Source: UBA7239 sp964509075 (GTDB lineage Bacteria > Pseudomonadota > Gammaproteobacteria > Pseudomonadales > UBA7239). Taken from it: 64,000 nucleotides of DNA. The notes below the pieces were generated by a model. The model did no database searches, was not told the origin of the DNA, and worked only from the letters and a program-made list of their open reading frames with translations. The translations under genes were made by a program, and so were the position numbers. Positions within the stretch are counted from its first letter, which is position 1, and every line of letters starts with the position of its first letter. Shown here piece after piece: positions 27,182 through 36,191 of the stretch. Where the stretch lies: assembly GCA_964509075.1 (NCBI GenBank), contig CAZDWC010000001.1, forward strand, positions 186,001 to 250,000, read 5' to 3'.

Positions 27182-27319
27182 AGGGTATTCAGAGTTGTGT
27201 GAGGTGGGATTGGGCGCGTAACAACATCCGTTGGGGCGATGCCCTGAGTGTTAGCTTGATCAGGTTGATCAGGAGGTTGTCTTGCGATCCGCCGGTTTGT
27301 CAGATCCGGCTTTTATGAG

Positions 27320-27400
27320 CCTGCGCTCTGCGCAGGTGGGCTAACTATAGGCGGCTTGTGCGGGGATGTCCAGCAGCGCGCACCGGGAACAGGTGCGCGC
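27320..27400 (-). promoter_or_regulatory. Structured trxA-rho intergenic region (rho leader)
   Basis: Two perfect hairpins lie in the 229 bases between trxA and rho, read leftward. GCGCGCACC/GGTGCGCGC is at 27376-27400 and CCTGCGC/GCGCAGG at 27320-27336. Neither is followed by a T-run, so they are not simple intrinsic terminators. Nearer rho, TGATCA occurs twice separated by GGT (27255-27269). In E. coli the rho leader is autoregulated by Rho itself; a similar role here is inference. Confidence 0.4.
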
Positions 27401-27410
27401 GTGGCGCGGT

Positions 27411-27737
27411 TTACAGGCTGCTGTTGATGAACTCGGCCAGCTGAACCTTGGACAGTGCCCCGACCTTGGTGCCTTCCAGATTGCCATTCTTGAAAATCAT
27501 CAGGGTTGGAATGCCGCGGATATTGAAACGCGCCGGTGTTTCCTTGCTGGCATCGACATCCATCTTGCATATTTTCACGCGGCCGGCGAAATCGCGGGCC
27601 AGCTCGTCGAGTACCGGTGCGATCATCTTGCAGGGGCCGCACCACGCTGCCCAGAAATCGACCAGAACCGGTTTGTCGGATTTCAGGACTTCAGCTTCAA
27701 AACTGGCGTCAGTTACGTGCACGATTGCGTCGCTCAT
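27411..27737 (-). CDS. trxA: Thioredoxin 1
   Basis: This cytoplasmic disulfide reductase supplies electrons to ribonucleotide reductase, methionine sulfoxide reductases and others. The 108-residue product has the redox site WCGPCK, the buried Asp in VLVDFWAAW and the cis-proline segment RGIPTLMIF. Length and sequence are typical of TrxA. It lies directly upstream of rho on the same strand, a gene pair conserved across gammaproteobacteria. A TPR lipoprotein gene lies 130 bases further upstream. Confidence 0.98.
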   Translation of the reverse strand: MSDAIVHVTDASFEAEVLKSDKPVLVDFWAAWCGPCKMIAPVLDELARDFAGRVKICKMDVDASKETPARFNIRGIPTLMIFKNGNLEGTKVGALSKVQLAEFINSSL

Positions 27738-27867
27738 GAGGGTCTCCGATACGGGGAAAACAAGGGGCGCCAGTCAATGGCGAAGCTGCATGATAGAAAG
27801 GAACCGGGGCGGAGTCAAAGTGGTGCAATGCTGTAACAGCGGGCTCTGCCCCGGCAACACTTGTGGG

Positions 27868-29580
27868 CTAGTGTGCCTGCAGGCGTTTGCGGGTTTCCGG
27901 AATAAATGTGCTGTCCGGTTTGATCTTCAGGCCTTGTGACCAGGTTTTCTCGGCCTCGGTTTTCTTGCCAATGGCCCATTGCACTTCACCGAGATGCGCG
28001 GCAACTTCATCATTCGGGTACAGTTCGAAGGCGCGCTTGAGACGCAGCAGCGCCTCTTCGTTACGTCCCATGCGATACAGTACCCAGCCCATGCTGTCCA
28101 TGATGGCGGGATCTTCCGGGCGCAGTGCCAGTGCACGGCTGATCAACTGGTGTGCCTCGTCAAGATGGTTTTTGCTGTCCAGCAGTGTGTAACCCAGTGC
28201 ATTGAGCGCATCGACGTTGTCGGGCTGGTTTTTGAGCACAAAGCGCAAATCATTTTCTGCAGATGCGCTGTCGCCGAGTTTGCTGTGCAGCAGTGAACGT
28301 GCGTAATAGAGGTCGGTCTGCTCCGGATTGCGCTGGATAGCTTCATTGAGTGCTGCCAGGCTGCGTGAAGTGTCGCCGCGTTGCAGCAAAATGTCGGCTT
28401 CGATCAGATAGAGGCGTACGGCGAGTTCCGGGTGTTTTTGCCGTTGTTCCAGCAGCCATTTCTGACCGTCGAGTCTCTGGTTCTGTTGCACCATCAGGTC
28501 GAAAGCGCGCACCACGGCAGGCAGGTATTCGGCGCCATTCTCGATACGACGGTAGTGTTCCAGCGCTTTGTTGGGTTCATGGTTGGCGAGATCCATTTCA
28601 CCCAGATAATAATTGGCCGTGCTGGTGTATTTGTGCAGGAAAAGTAATTGTTCAAACTGGTCCTGTGCCTGCACGAAGTCGTTAAGGCGGTAGTTGACCA
28701 GTGCGCGTGCCAGCAGCAGATCCGGATCCATGGCGCGCGTATTGGCGAGATAGTCAAACTGTTCGCGCGCTTTTTGCAAATCCTGATCGGCGAGCATGCG
28801 TGCGTACTGCATACGCAGGCGTTCGTTGTCGGTGTCGTCGGCGACAATGTCTGCCATTTTCTTGATGGCCTTGTCCGGCCGGCTGTTCTTGAACAGCAAT
28901 TCGACTTCAAACAGGCGCGCTTGTAGATGTTGATTGTCCTGTGACAGGGCTTTTTCAATGCTGTCGAGGCTGTCGCTGTATTCGCCGCGCTGCTCCTGCA
29001 ATACGGCGGTGCCCAGCAACAGGTCGATGTTCCTGGGGTGATCTTTCAATAGCTGTGCGTAATCGCTGCGCAATTTTTCGCGCGTGGCATCAGGCTGATC
29101 CTTGGTGTTGGCGGCGATGGCGACAAACAACGTTTGTGCATCCATGTCCAGCAGTTTGCGCGACTGTTCCATCGCCAGATCGAAACGCTGCATGGCAATC
29201 AGGTATTGACCACTGATGTAAACAGGTTCCGGATTCTGCGGCTCGAGTTCGGCCCACAGCATCGAAAGATCCAGTGCTGCCTGGCCGGCGTGCAGGTATT
29301 GCGCGAGCAAGGTGGCGCGGCGGGTGACTCCGATGTCGCGCGTCTTGTAAGCCTGTTGGTAATAATTGGCCAGAGCGACGTCGAGCTGGCCGCGATTGGC
29401 TGCCACTTCCGCCGTCAACAGCGAAAACAGGGTGTCTGCAGGGAAGGGTCTATCGGCTGTCGCCGGGCTGGCTGCCGATGTCGTGTCTTCCTGTCCGGTC
29501 TGTGTTGGCAGGCCGCAGGCGGCCAGCGACAGGGAGATTGCGAAGGGAAGCAGACGTATCAGCGCGTTGTGGTGTGCCAT
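27868..29580 (-). CDS. TPR-repeat lipoprotein
   Basis: This 570-residue envelope protein is built almost entirely of tetratricopeptide repeats. The signal peptide ends in the lipobox LAAC with Cys22, so it should be a lipoprotein. A Thr/Ser/Ala-rich linker follows (about 24-45), then helical repeats to the end, clearest in the C-terminal part (ALNALGYTLLDSKNHLDEA and MGWVLYRMGRNEEALLRLK). In pseudomonads a homologue sits divergent from hemA and before lolB and ispE. Here it is still divergent from hemA, but the gene after it is trxA. Its molecular job is unknown; a scaffold for envelope protein complexes is plausible. Confidence 0.88.
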   Translation of the reverse strand: MAHHNALIRLLPFAISLSLAACGLPTQTGQEDTTSAASPATADRPFPADTLFSLLTAEVAANRGQLDVALANYYQQAYKTRDIGVTRRATLLAQYLHAGQAALDLSMLWAELEPQNPEPVYISGQYLIAMQRFDLAMEQSRKLLDMDAQTLFVAIAANTKDQPDATREKLRSDYAQLLKDHPRNIDLLLGTAVLQEQRGEYSDSLDSIEKALSQDNQHLQARLFEVELLFKNSRPDKAIKKMADIVADDTDNERLRMQYARMLADQDLQKAREQFDYLANTRAMDPDLLLARALVNYRLNDFVQAQDQFEQLLFLHKYTSTANYYLGEMDLANHEPNKALEHYRRIENGAEYLPAVVRAFDLMVQQNQRLDGQKWLLEQRQKHPELAVRLYLIEADILLQRGDTSRSLAALNEAIQRNPEQTDLYYARSLLHSKLGDSASAENDLRFVLKNQPDNVDALNALGYTLLDSKNHLDEAHQLISRALALRPEDPAIMDSMGWVLYRMGRNEEALLRLKRAFELYPNDEVAAHLGEVQWAIGKKTEAEKTWSQGLKIKPDSTFIPETRKRLQAH

Positions 29581-29715
29581 AAGATTCCGGGCCGAAGCAT
29601 AAAGCGGCCTATCATATAGACAGTGTGCGTATTCCCCAACTGTTCGCCCCGACAGTCGTGAGGCTCGCTATAATGCGCCGCTTGTAGCTCCACCTGTTTC
29701 CGGAACCGCGCGCGC

Positions 29716-30927
29716 ATGGCATTACTGGCCGTTGGCATTAACCACAATTCCGCGTCGCTCGCACTGCGCGAGCGCGTCAGCATTGTGCCCGAGCGCATGA
29801 ATGAGGCCCTGCGCGCCGTGAGCGGGGAAACCGGTGGTGGCGATGCTGTCATCCTGTCTACCTGTAATCGCACCGAAATCTATGTGTCGGGCTGCGAGGA
29901 TCCGCATATCGTGCTGGACTGGCTTGCCGCCTTTCATGCGGTGGATCGCCAAGAGTTGCAGCACTGCCATTATTTTCATCGCGATGAAGCGGCAGTTCGA
30001 CACCTGATTCTGGTGGCGAGCGGTCTCGATTCGCTGGTACTGGGTGAGCCGCAGATTTTCGGTCAACTGAAGACGGCATTCGCGCAAGCTGTTGAAACCG
30101 GCACGGTGCGTGGTGAGTTGCACCAGACCTTCCAGCAAGTTTTTGCGCTGGCCAAGCGTGTGCGTGCGGAAACGGCCATCGGCCACAACCCGGTGTCGGT
30201 GGCCTATGCTGCGGTGCGCCTTGCTGCGCGTATTTTTGCGGACATCCCCCGCAGTACTGCTTTGCTGATCGGTGCGGGCAAGACGGTCGAGTTGGTCGCG
30301 CGTCACTTGCGCGAACAGGGTGTGCGCAAAATCCTCATTGCCAATCGAACCCTGTCGCGCGCCCAGGAACTGGCGGCCGAGGTGAAAGCAGAAGCCTTGC
30401 TGCTGACGGATATTCCTGCGCGTTTGCATGAAGCGGATCTGGTTTTTTCTTCCACGGCCAGCCAGTTGCCGATACTGGGCAAGGGGGCCGTTGAAACCGC
30501 ATTGAAGCAGCGCCGGCGCCGGCCGATATTCATGGTGGATATTGCCGTGCCGCGCGATATCGAGCCGGAAGTGGCAGAACTCGATGACGTGTACCTGTAC
30601 ACGGTGGATGACTTGCGCGATGTCATTGACGAGAATCTGCGCGCGCGCGAGCAGGCAGCAGAAGAAGCGCGCGTATTGGTGGAAGAAGGTGTGGCGGCCT
30701 ACATGCGCGAGCGGCGTGCGCAGGAGGCGGCGTCCAGTATTGTAGAGTACCGCCAGAAAGCAGAAGCCTGGCGAGATGCTGAAATTGAAAAAGCGTTGAA
30801 GGCCATGCAGCGCGGTGAAGACAGTGAGGCTGTTGTTCGCGTACTGGCGCGCAATCTCACCAATAAACTTCTGCACCATCCCACGGAAATGCTCAAACAG
30901 TTGGCGCGCCAAACGCCCGACGATTGA
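29716..30927 (+). CDS. hemA: Glutamyl-tRNA reductase
   Basis: HemA reduces glutamyl-tRNA to glutamate-1-semialdehyde with NADPH, the first committed step of tetrapyrrole synthesis. The 403-residue protein has the nucleophile Cys50 in LSTCNRTEIY, the NADPH-binding segment LLIGAGKTVELVARHL and the dimerisation helix near the C-terminus. A TATAAT hexamer at 29669-29674 is a probable -10 box, giving a leader of about 35 bases. In most relatives prfA follows at once; here an antisense membrane gene starts 26 bases after the stop, so hemA is now monocistronic. Confidence 0.97.
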   Translation: MALLAVGINHNSASLALRERVSIVPERMNEALRAVSGETGGGDAVILSTCNRTEIYVSGCEDPHIVLDWLAAFHAVDRQELQHCHYFHRDEAAVRHLILVASGLDSLVLGEPQIFGQLKTAFAQAVETGTVRGELHQTFQQVFALAKRVRAETAIGHNPVSVAYAAVRLAARIFADIPRSTALLIGAGKTVELVARHLREQGVRKILIANRTLSRAQELAAEVKAEALLLTDIPARLHEADLVFSSTASQLPILGKGAVETALKQRRRRPIFMVDIAVPRDIEPEVAELDDVYLYTVDDLRDVIDENLRAREQAAEEARVLVEEGVAAYMRERRAQEAASSIVEYRQKAEAWRDAEIEKALKAMQRGEDSEAVVRVLARNLTNKLLHHPTEMLKQLARQTPDD

Positions 30928-30953
30928 CCGTCTGGCGCAATGTAACTGCTTGG

Positions 30954-32519
30954 TTATGGTGTTACTGCCTTTTCTGCAAGGTTCTTGCGGCGGTAAATCG
31001 TGTACTGGCCATCGTCCAGCTCAACCTCATCATATTGCGCCTGTATGAATGCATACAGTGCTTTGAATTCTTTCAGTCGGTTGCCGCCAGCGGGATGCCA
31101 GAAATTGTGTATGTAAACAATATATGCTGGTGGTTTCTGCGCCAGCGAGTCCAGAAATTCCCGGCGAAATTCCTGTGTGGCTGGTGCATCCGGCTGCATA
31201 TACAACGGAATGTCTTCGAGAAAACGTGTTGCAGGGGTGGCGCGTGCCAGCAGCAGGCTGCCTTGTCCGTCACCTGAGCCGTCAATGCCTTGTACCGTGT
31301 CGCCGGGCTGTAAATGTGATTTGAGGTAACGCGCAATTTTCTGCGAGCGCAGGTCGCTGTTTTCCGCCGTGTAATGCAGCTTGTTTTTTTCAGCCAGTGA
31401 GTAGCTGCCGATGTAGTGTGAAACCACAATGGCCCAGCCAAAGGCTGCGATACACAGAGCTATCTTCCACCAGACAGCACCTGGGCGTGGCACGCACAGA
31501 AGTAGCGAGAAGCCAATGGTGTACCAGAAGTAGGGAGGCAATAAATGCGCAAACCAGTATTTGCCTGCCATCAGCTCATACCAGACAAAGGCAAATGTCG
31601 TTATTGCCAGCTGTTTGATGCGTTTACGGTTTGCGGGATTGTCAGAGTTGTTGAGGCTGGCCCAGACGAGGCCGGGCAGGCAAGTCATCGAAAAATATTT
31701 CAGCTGTGTGAGTTGGCTGTTAAACAATGCTGTCAGGTGTTCTTGTGTGCTGCTGTAATGAAAAAGATCTATGCGTGAATTAACATAAATAGGGGTGAAA
31801 GTTTTGTATATATAGATAAATTGTGCGAAGTCGCAATGTTTAATGCCCCAGATAAACGGGATGGCAAATATGGCAGTAAACGCGAGAGACATGCACAGAA
31901 AACGTTTTGCGTGCTGTTGCAGCGATGCTTTTACGGCATTCTGGCTGGCAATCCAGAAGAGGACAGGAAATGCGATAATGCAATTGGGTTTGAATCCGCA
32001 AGAAAAGCCGCAAAGTGCGCCGGCTATGATGAAATGCCGCAGTGTGATCACGGGCTGGTGTATGAGTATGGTTGCTGCGAGAGCCACGGGCAGGATGGCA
32101 ATATAATCGCGTTGCAAAAACACATAAGAGCCGTTGCTCAAGTAGAGTGCGGCGAAAAAAGAAGGTGCGAGGATCGCTGCGGGTTTTGATAATGGCGCCA
32201 ACAGCAACCAAGCCAGTACGGCTAGACTCGACAAGATCAGAAAGTCTACAACCCGCAGGGGCAGGGCTTCATAGCCGACGAACTTTGCCAGCATTGCCTG
32301 GAACATGAAGGCGCCGGGAAAGTTGTTTTCAAAAATATCGCGATAAAGAATGAAGCCCTTCTCATTAATCAGGAAGGCGATGTAATGCATCATCGCCAGA
32401 TCCCATTCGATGGGTTGATAGCGCGAAAGCCAGAAGATGTTCAGTGCGGTGACCGCCATTGCAGTGGCGATAAGCCATGCAGCAAGGGGGAGCAGCGAAT
32501 TGGCAGAGAGTTTTGGCAT
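30954..32519 (-). CDS. Multi-pass membrane protein, glycosyltransferase-like, inserted between hemA and prfA
   Basis: The 521-residue protein has about ten hydrophobic segments and a soluble C-terminal domain (about 395-521). The first periplasmic loop contains EWDLAMMHYIAF and FENNFPGAFMFQAML, a layout like family 39 and related GT-C glycosyltransferases that use a polyprenyl-linked sugar. I choose the ATG at 32519 (MPKLSANS), though the frame stays open to 32573. The gene is antisense to its neighbours, and stretches such as 31740-31860 are visibly richer in A and T than the flanking genes. Both points suggest acquisition by transfer. Exact family and substrate are unknown. Confidence 0.72.
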   Translation of the reverse strand: MPKLSANSLLPLAAWLIATAMAVTALNIFWLSRYQPIEWDLAMMHYIAFLINEKGFILYRDIFENNFPGAFMFQAMLAKFVGYEALPLRVVDFLILSSLAVLAWLLLAPLSKPAAILAPSFFAALYLSNGSYVFLQRDYIAILPVALAATILIHQPVITLRHFIIAGALCGFSCGFKPNCIIAFPVLFWIASQNAVKASLQQHAKRFLCMSLAFTAIFAIPFIWGIKHCDFAQFIYIYKTFTPIYVNSRIDLFHYSSTQEHLTALFNSQLTQLKYFSMTCLPGLVWASLNNSDNPANRKRIKQLAITTFAFVWYELMAGKYWFAHLLPPYFWYTIGFSLLLCVPRPGAVWWKIALCIAAFGWAIVVSHYIGSYSLAEKNKLHYTAENSDLRSQKIARYLKSHLQPGDTVQGIDGSGDGQGSLLLARATPATRFLEDIPLYMQPDAPATQEFRREFLDSLAQKPPAYIVYIHNFWHPAGGNRLKEFKALYAFIQAQYDEVELDDGQYTIYRRKNLAEKAVTP

Positions 32520-32667
32520 GATTGTCACTCGGAAAGGCTTGAGTATTATTCCACAGAACCTGTGGCAAACCACGCGCTTGCTGTAGATGATGCCAGCCCT
32601 GCAATGGGGATTTGCGATACAATTCGCGACCCGAATGGTATGAAATACTCCGGAAAACCAGAGTCTG

Positions 32668-33753
32668 ATGAAAGCTTCGATCCTGCAAAAACTCCAGACG
32701 CTGGCGGAGCGTCATGAGGAGCTGGCGGTCCTGCTGGGTGATGCGGAGGTGATTGCCAATCAGGAGCGCTTCCGCGCCTACTCGCGTGAATTTGCTGAAG
32801 TTGAACCTGTGGTGCAATGTTATCAGCGCTATTGCAAGGTGGAGGCTGATATTGCCGGTGCGCAGGATATGCTGCGTGAATCCGACCCCGAATTGAAAGC
32901 GCTGGCGGCGGACGAGATCCGGGAGGGCAATGAACGCCGTGAGGCGTTGGTGCTGGAATTGCAGACCTTGTTGTTGCCGAAGGATCCCAATGATGGCCGC
33001 AACGTTTTTCTGGAAATCCGTGCTGGCACAGGTGGCGATGAGGCGGCGATTTTTTCCGGTGATCTGTTTCGCATGTATTCGCGTTATGCCGATCAGCGTG
33101 GCTGGCGGGTGGAAGTGGTGAGCGAACGCCCTGGCGAGCACGGCGGCTACAAGGAGATCATTGCCAGCGTTTCCGGTGCAGATGTCTATTCGCGCCTCAA
33201 GTTCGAATCCGGTGCGCATCGCGTGCAGCGGGTGCCGGAAACCGAGGCGCAGGGTCGTATCCATACCTCGGCCTGTACGGTGGCCATACTCCCTGAAATG
33301 GATGAAGTGGAAGCGGTCAATATCGACAAGAATGATCTGCGCGTCGATACCTTTCGCGCCTCCGGTGCCGGTGGCCAGCACGTTAACAAGACCGATTCAG
33401 CCATCCGTATCACCCATATCCCGACAGGCATTGTCGTCGAGTGTCAGGATGAGCGCAGTCAGCACAAGAACCGCTCGCGAGCCATGTCGCTGCTGGCGTC
33501 GAAGCTGTACAACAGCGCGCTGGAACAGCAGCAGCAACAGCAGGCGAGCGAACGGCGCAGCCTGGTGGGCAGTGGCGATCGTTCCGAGCGTATCCGCACC
33601 TATAATTATCCGCAGGGTCGGGTGACCGATCATCGCATCAACCTGACCTTGTACGCGCTGGATGAAATTCTGCAGGGCGGTCTGGATGCCATCATTCAGC
33701 CGCTGGTCAATGAGCACCAGGCTGGCCTGCTGGCTGATCTGGCTGGCGAATAA
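32668..33753 (+). CDS. prfA: Peptide chain release factor 1
   Basis: RF1 reads UAA and UAG stop codons and triggers peptide release. The 361-residue protein has the codon-reading tripeptide PET (190-192, of the PxT type) and the catalytic GGQ at 235-237 within GAGGQHVNKTDS. A run of six glutamines follows LYNSALE around residues 288-293, longer than I would expect at this position. The methyltransferase for its GGQ, PrmC, is encoded next. Because hemA is now separated, prfA must use a promoter in the 148 bases upstream; GATACAAT near 32620 is a possible -10 region. Confidence 0.98.
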   Translation: MKASILQKLQTLAERHEELAVLLGDAEVIANQERFRAYSREFAEVEPVVQCYQRYCKVEADIAGAQDMLRESDPELKALAADEIREGNERREALVLELQTLLLPKDPNDGRNVFLEIRAGTGGDEAAIFSGDLFRMYSRYADQRGWRVEVVSERPGEHGGYKEIIASVSGADVYSRLKFESGAHRVQRVPETEAQGRIHTSACTVAILPEMDEVEAVNIDKNDLRVDTFRASGAGGQHVNKTDSAIRITHIPTGIVVECQDERSQHKNRSRAMSLLASKLYNSALEQQQQQQASERRSLVGSGDRSERIRTYNYPQGRVTDHRINLTLYALDEILQGGLDAIIQPLVNEHQAGLLADLAGE

Positions 33754-33785
33754 CGCATGCCCTGACACCCGGGAGGAACTGACCG

Positions 33786-34652
33786 ATGAAACCTCAGATC
33801 AGCATCGCGGAGAGCCTGCGCCATGGCGACGACTTTCTACGTGCAGGCAGTGACAGTCCCCGGCGCGATGCGGAAATCCTGTTGGGTGCCGTACTGGAGC
33901 GCGATCGCGCCTATCTGTATGCCTACGGTGAACAGGCGCTGGATGACACGGCCCGAGATCTGTTCGAACACTACCTGCAGCGCCGCGCTGAAGGCGAGCC
34001 TGTGGCTTATATTCTGGGTAAACGTGAATTCTGGTCGCTGTTGCTGACGGTCAACGACAGCACTCTGATTCCACGTGCGGATACCGAGACGCTGGTGGAA
34101 AACGCATTGCTGCTGTGCCAACGGCGTGATGCCCATGTGCTGGATCTGGGGACGGGTACCGGTGCCATCGCGTTGGCTCTTGCTGTCGAGCATCCGGATT
34201 GGCAGGTTGAGGCTGTGGATGTTCAGGAAGAGGCGGTGGATCTCGCCGTGCTCAATGCGGCGCAGCTGCAGTTGCAGAATGTATCCGTGTATCGCAGTGA
34301 CTGGTTTTCCGCCATCGCCCCCGAGGCGAGATTTGATCTCATCGTCAGTAATCCCCCCTATATCGACAGTGCTGACCCGCATCTACTGCGCGGTGATGTC
34401 CGCTTTGAGCCACGCACCGCACTGGTGGCTGGTGACAAGGGTTATGCAGCACTGTTTGTGATTGCCCATCAGGCCCGCAGCTTCCTGAAAGAGGGCGGCT
34501 GGTTGCTGCTTGAGCACGGTTACCAGCAGGCTGAGCGCGTGCGCAATTTTTTGCGTGACAGTGGTTATGACGATATCCGCACCTTTACTGACTTTGGTGG
34601 CAATGACCGGGTGACGGCTGCGCGCTGGCATGCAGGCAGCGTTGTCGGGTGA
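33786..34652 (+). CDS. prmC: Release factor glutamine methyltransferase PrmC
   Basis: PrmC methylates the glutamine of the GGQ motif in RF1 and RF2 using S-adenosylmethionine. The 288-residue protein has a helical N-terminal domain and a Rossmann methyltransferase domain. The latter carries the SAM loop LDLGTGTGAIAL (119-130) and the substrate motif NPPY (189-192). GGGAGGA lies upstream of the ATG as a strong ribosome site. prfA is 32 bases upstream and moeB starts seven bases after the stop, so the three genes are one operon. Confidence 0.97.
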   Translation: MKPQISIAESLRHGDDFLRAGSDSPRRDAEILLGAVLERDRAYLYAYGEQALDDTARDLFEHYLQRRAEGEPVAYILGKREFWSLLLTVNDSTLIPRADTETLVENALLLCQRRDAHVLDLGTGTGAIALALAVEHPDWQVEAVDVQEEAVDLAVLNAAQLQLQNVSVYRSDWFSAIAPEARFDLIVSNPPYIDSADPHLLRGDVRFEPRTALVAGDKGYAALFVIAHQARSFLKEGGWLLLEHGYQQAERVRNFLRDSGYDDIRTFTDFGGNDRVTAARWHAGSVVG

Positions 34653-34659
34653 CCAGTCG

Positions 34660-35409
34660 ATGAATGACGAGCAATTGCTGCGCTACAGTCGCCACATCCT
34701 GCTGGAAGGCGTGGATATTGCCGGACAGGAGGCGATCAGCGCGGCGCGTGTGCTGGTGGTCGGTGCCGGTGGTCTGGGTTGTCCGGTGGCACTGTATCTG
34801 GCGGCGAGCGGTGTCGGCACGTTGGTAATTGCCGATGATGATGTGGTTGATGTCAGCAACTTGCAGCGCCAGATCGCTCACGCCACGGCGGATGTCGGCA
34901 GTAACAAGGCGCAGTCGCTGGCCGACAGCGCTTGTGCCATCAATCCTTTGCTCAATGTCGTGACCTTGCCTGTGCGCCTGCAGGGAGCGGCCTTGCAACA
35001 GGCTGTGGCCGACGTAGATCTGGTGCTGGACTGCTCGGATAATTTTGCTACGCGTCTGGCCGTCAATCGCGCTTGCGTCAAGGCGCGCAAGCCGCTGGTG
35101 TCGGGTGCAGCTATACGCATGGAAGGGCAGGTTGCCGTATTCGATTTGCGCAAAACGGATAGCCCTTGCTATGCCTGTCTGTACGGTGAAGACAACACGG
35201 AAGAAAGCCTGACATGCAGCCAAAGTGGTGTGTTGGCGCCACTGGTAGGTGTAATAGGTTCCATGCAGGCTGTTGAAGCGCTGAAATTACTGGCGAATTG
35301 CGGGGAGTCGCTGAATGGCAGGGTGCTGGCATTTGATGCGCGCCATGCGGAGTGGCGTACGTTGCGGCTGAAAAAAGATGCCGGCTGTCCTGCTTGCGGA
35401 TTGCATTAA
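34660..35409 (+). CDS. moeB: Molybdopterin-synthase adenylyltransferase MoeB (ThiF/HesA family)
   Basis: This E1-like enzyme adenylates the C-terminal glycine of a ubiquitin-like sulfur carrier (MoaD, or ThiS for ThiF). The 249-residue protein has the ATP-binding segment VVGAGGLGCPVALYLA, the downstream DDDVVDVSNLQRQ, and two zinc-binding CxxC pairs (CYAC and CPAC). The ATG at 34660 gives the standard start MNDEQLLRYSRH. There is no rhodanese domain. Its place directly after prmC is common in gammaproteobacteria, where the gene is named moeB; I cannot exclude that it serves thiamine synthesis instead. Confidence 0.9.
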   Translation: MNDEQLLRYSRHILLEGVDIAGQEAISAARVLVVGAGGLGCPVALYLAASGVGTLVIADDDVVDVSNLQRQIAHATADVGSNKAQSLADSACAINPLLNVVTLPVRLQGAALQQAVADVDLVLDCSDNFATRLAVNRACVKARKPLVSGAAIRMEGQVAVFDLRKTDSPCYACLYGEDNTEESLTCSQSGVLAPLVGVIGSMQAVEALKLLANCGESLNGRVLAFDARHAEWRTLRLKKDAGCPACGLH

Positions 35410-35429
35410 TTACAGGGCGTCTCTGCCGA

Positions 35430-36191
35430 TCAGGTGTTGATACTGCGTCCGCCGTCGACAGCAATGATTTGCCCGGTGATATAGGGAGCATCGCGCAGTA
35501 AAAACAATGCAGTGGTAGCAATGTCCTGCGCGGAGCCGGTGCGTCCGAGCGGGATTTTCTGCAGCAATTCCTGTTGGGCATCGCTGTTGTTGGCGCCGCC
35601 ATTTTCCGGCCACAGGATGGCGCCGGGTGCAATGCCATTGATGCGCACATCCGGTGCCAGTTCGCGCGCCAGTGATTTTACCAGCATGGCATTTGCTGCT
35701 TTTGCTGCGCAGTAGACGCTGTGTTGTGCCAGTGGGCGCTCGGCGTAAATATCGACAATATTGACGATGGCTCCTCGTTGTTTTCGCAGCTCTGGAAACA
35801 AAGCTTGTGCGAGAAAAAACGGTGCGCGGGCATTGCTGCCGAACAAATCATCCCAGTCGCTGCTGGTTGTGCTACCAACTGCAGTGGGATGAAAGCTCGA
35901 CGCATTGTTGACCAGTGCATCAATGCGTCCCCAGCTCGCTATGGCTTGCGAGGCCATGCGTTCCAGCGCGGTGATGTCATTGAGATCTGCAGGCAGGCAG
36001 ATGGCGGATTGCACGCGCCGGTTGTTGAGTTCCGCGGCCAGAGACTGCGCGCCGGCTTCGGCGTGGCGATAGTGAATGATGATGTTGTAGCCGGCATGGT
36101 GCAGTGTGTTGACGATGCTGGAGCCGATGCGCAGTGCGCCGCCGGTTACCAGTGCCACCGGCGCATCAGGACTGTTGCTTTGCTGGTTCAT
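35430..36191 (-). CDS. Pteridine reductase (FolM/PTR1-like short-chain dehydrogenase)
   Basis: This NADPH-dependent short-chain dehydrogenase of 253 residues has the pteridine-reductase form of the glycine motif, TGGALRIG, with Arg in place of the usual Gly. It also has VNNASSF and the catalytic Tyr and Lys in SVYCAAKA. Enzymes of this group reduce dihydrofolate, dihydrobiopterin or dihydromonapterin. The ATG at 36191 lies inside the end of cca, giving a 26-base overlap in another frame, so the two genes are coupled. It converges on moeB. The natural pterin substrate cannot be read from sequence. Confidence 0.88.
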   Translation of the reverse strand: MNQQSNSPDAPVALVTGGALRIGSSIVNTLHHAGYNIIIHYRHAEAGAQSLAAELNNRRVQSAICLPADLNDITALERMASQAIASWGRIDALVNNASSFHPTAVGSTTSSDWDDLFGSNARAPFFLAQALFPELRKQRGAIVNIVDIYAERPLAQHSVYCAAKAANAMLVKSLARELAPDVRINGIAPGAILWPENGGANNSDAQQELLQKIPLGRTGSAQDIATTALFLLRDAPYITGQIIAVDGGRSINT

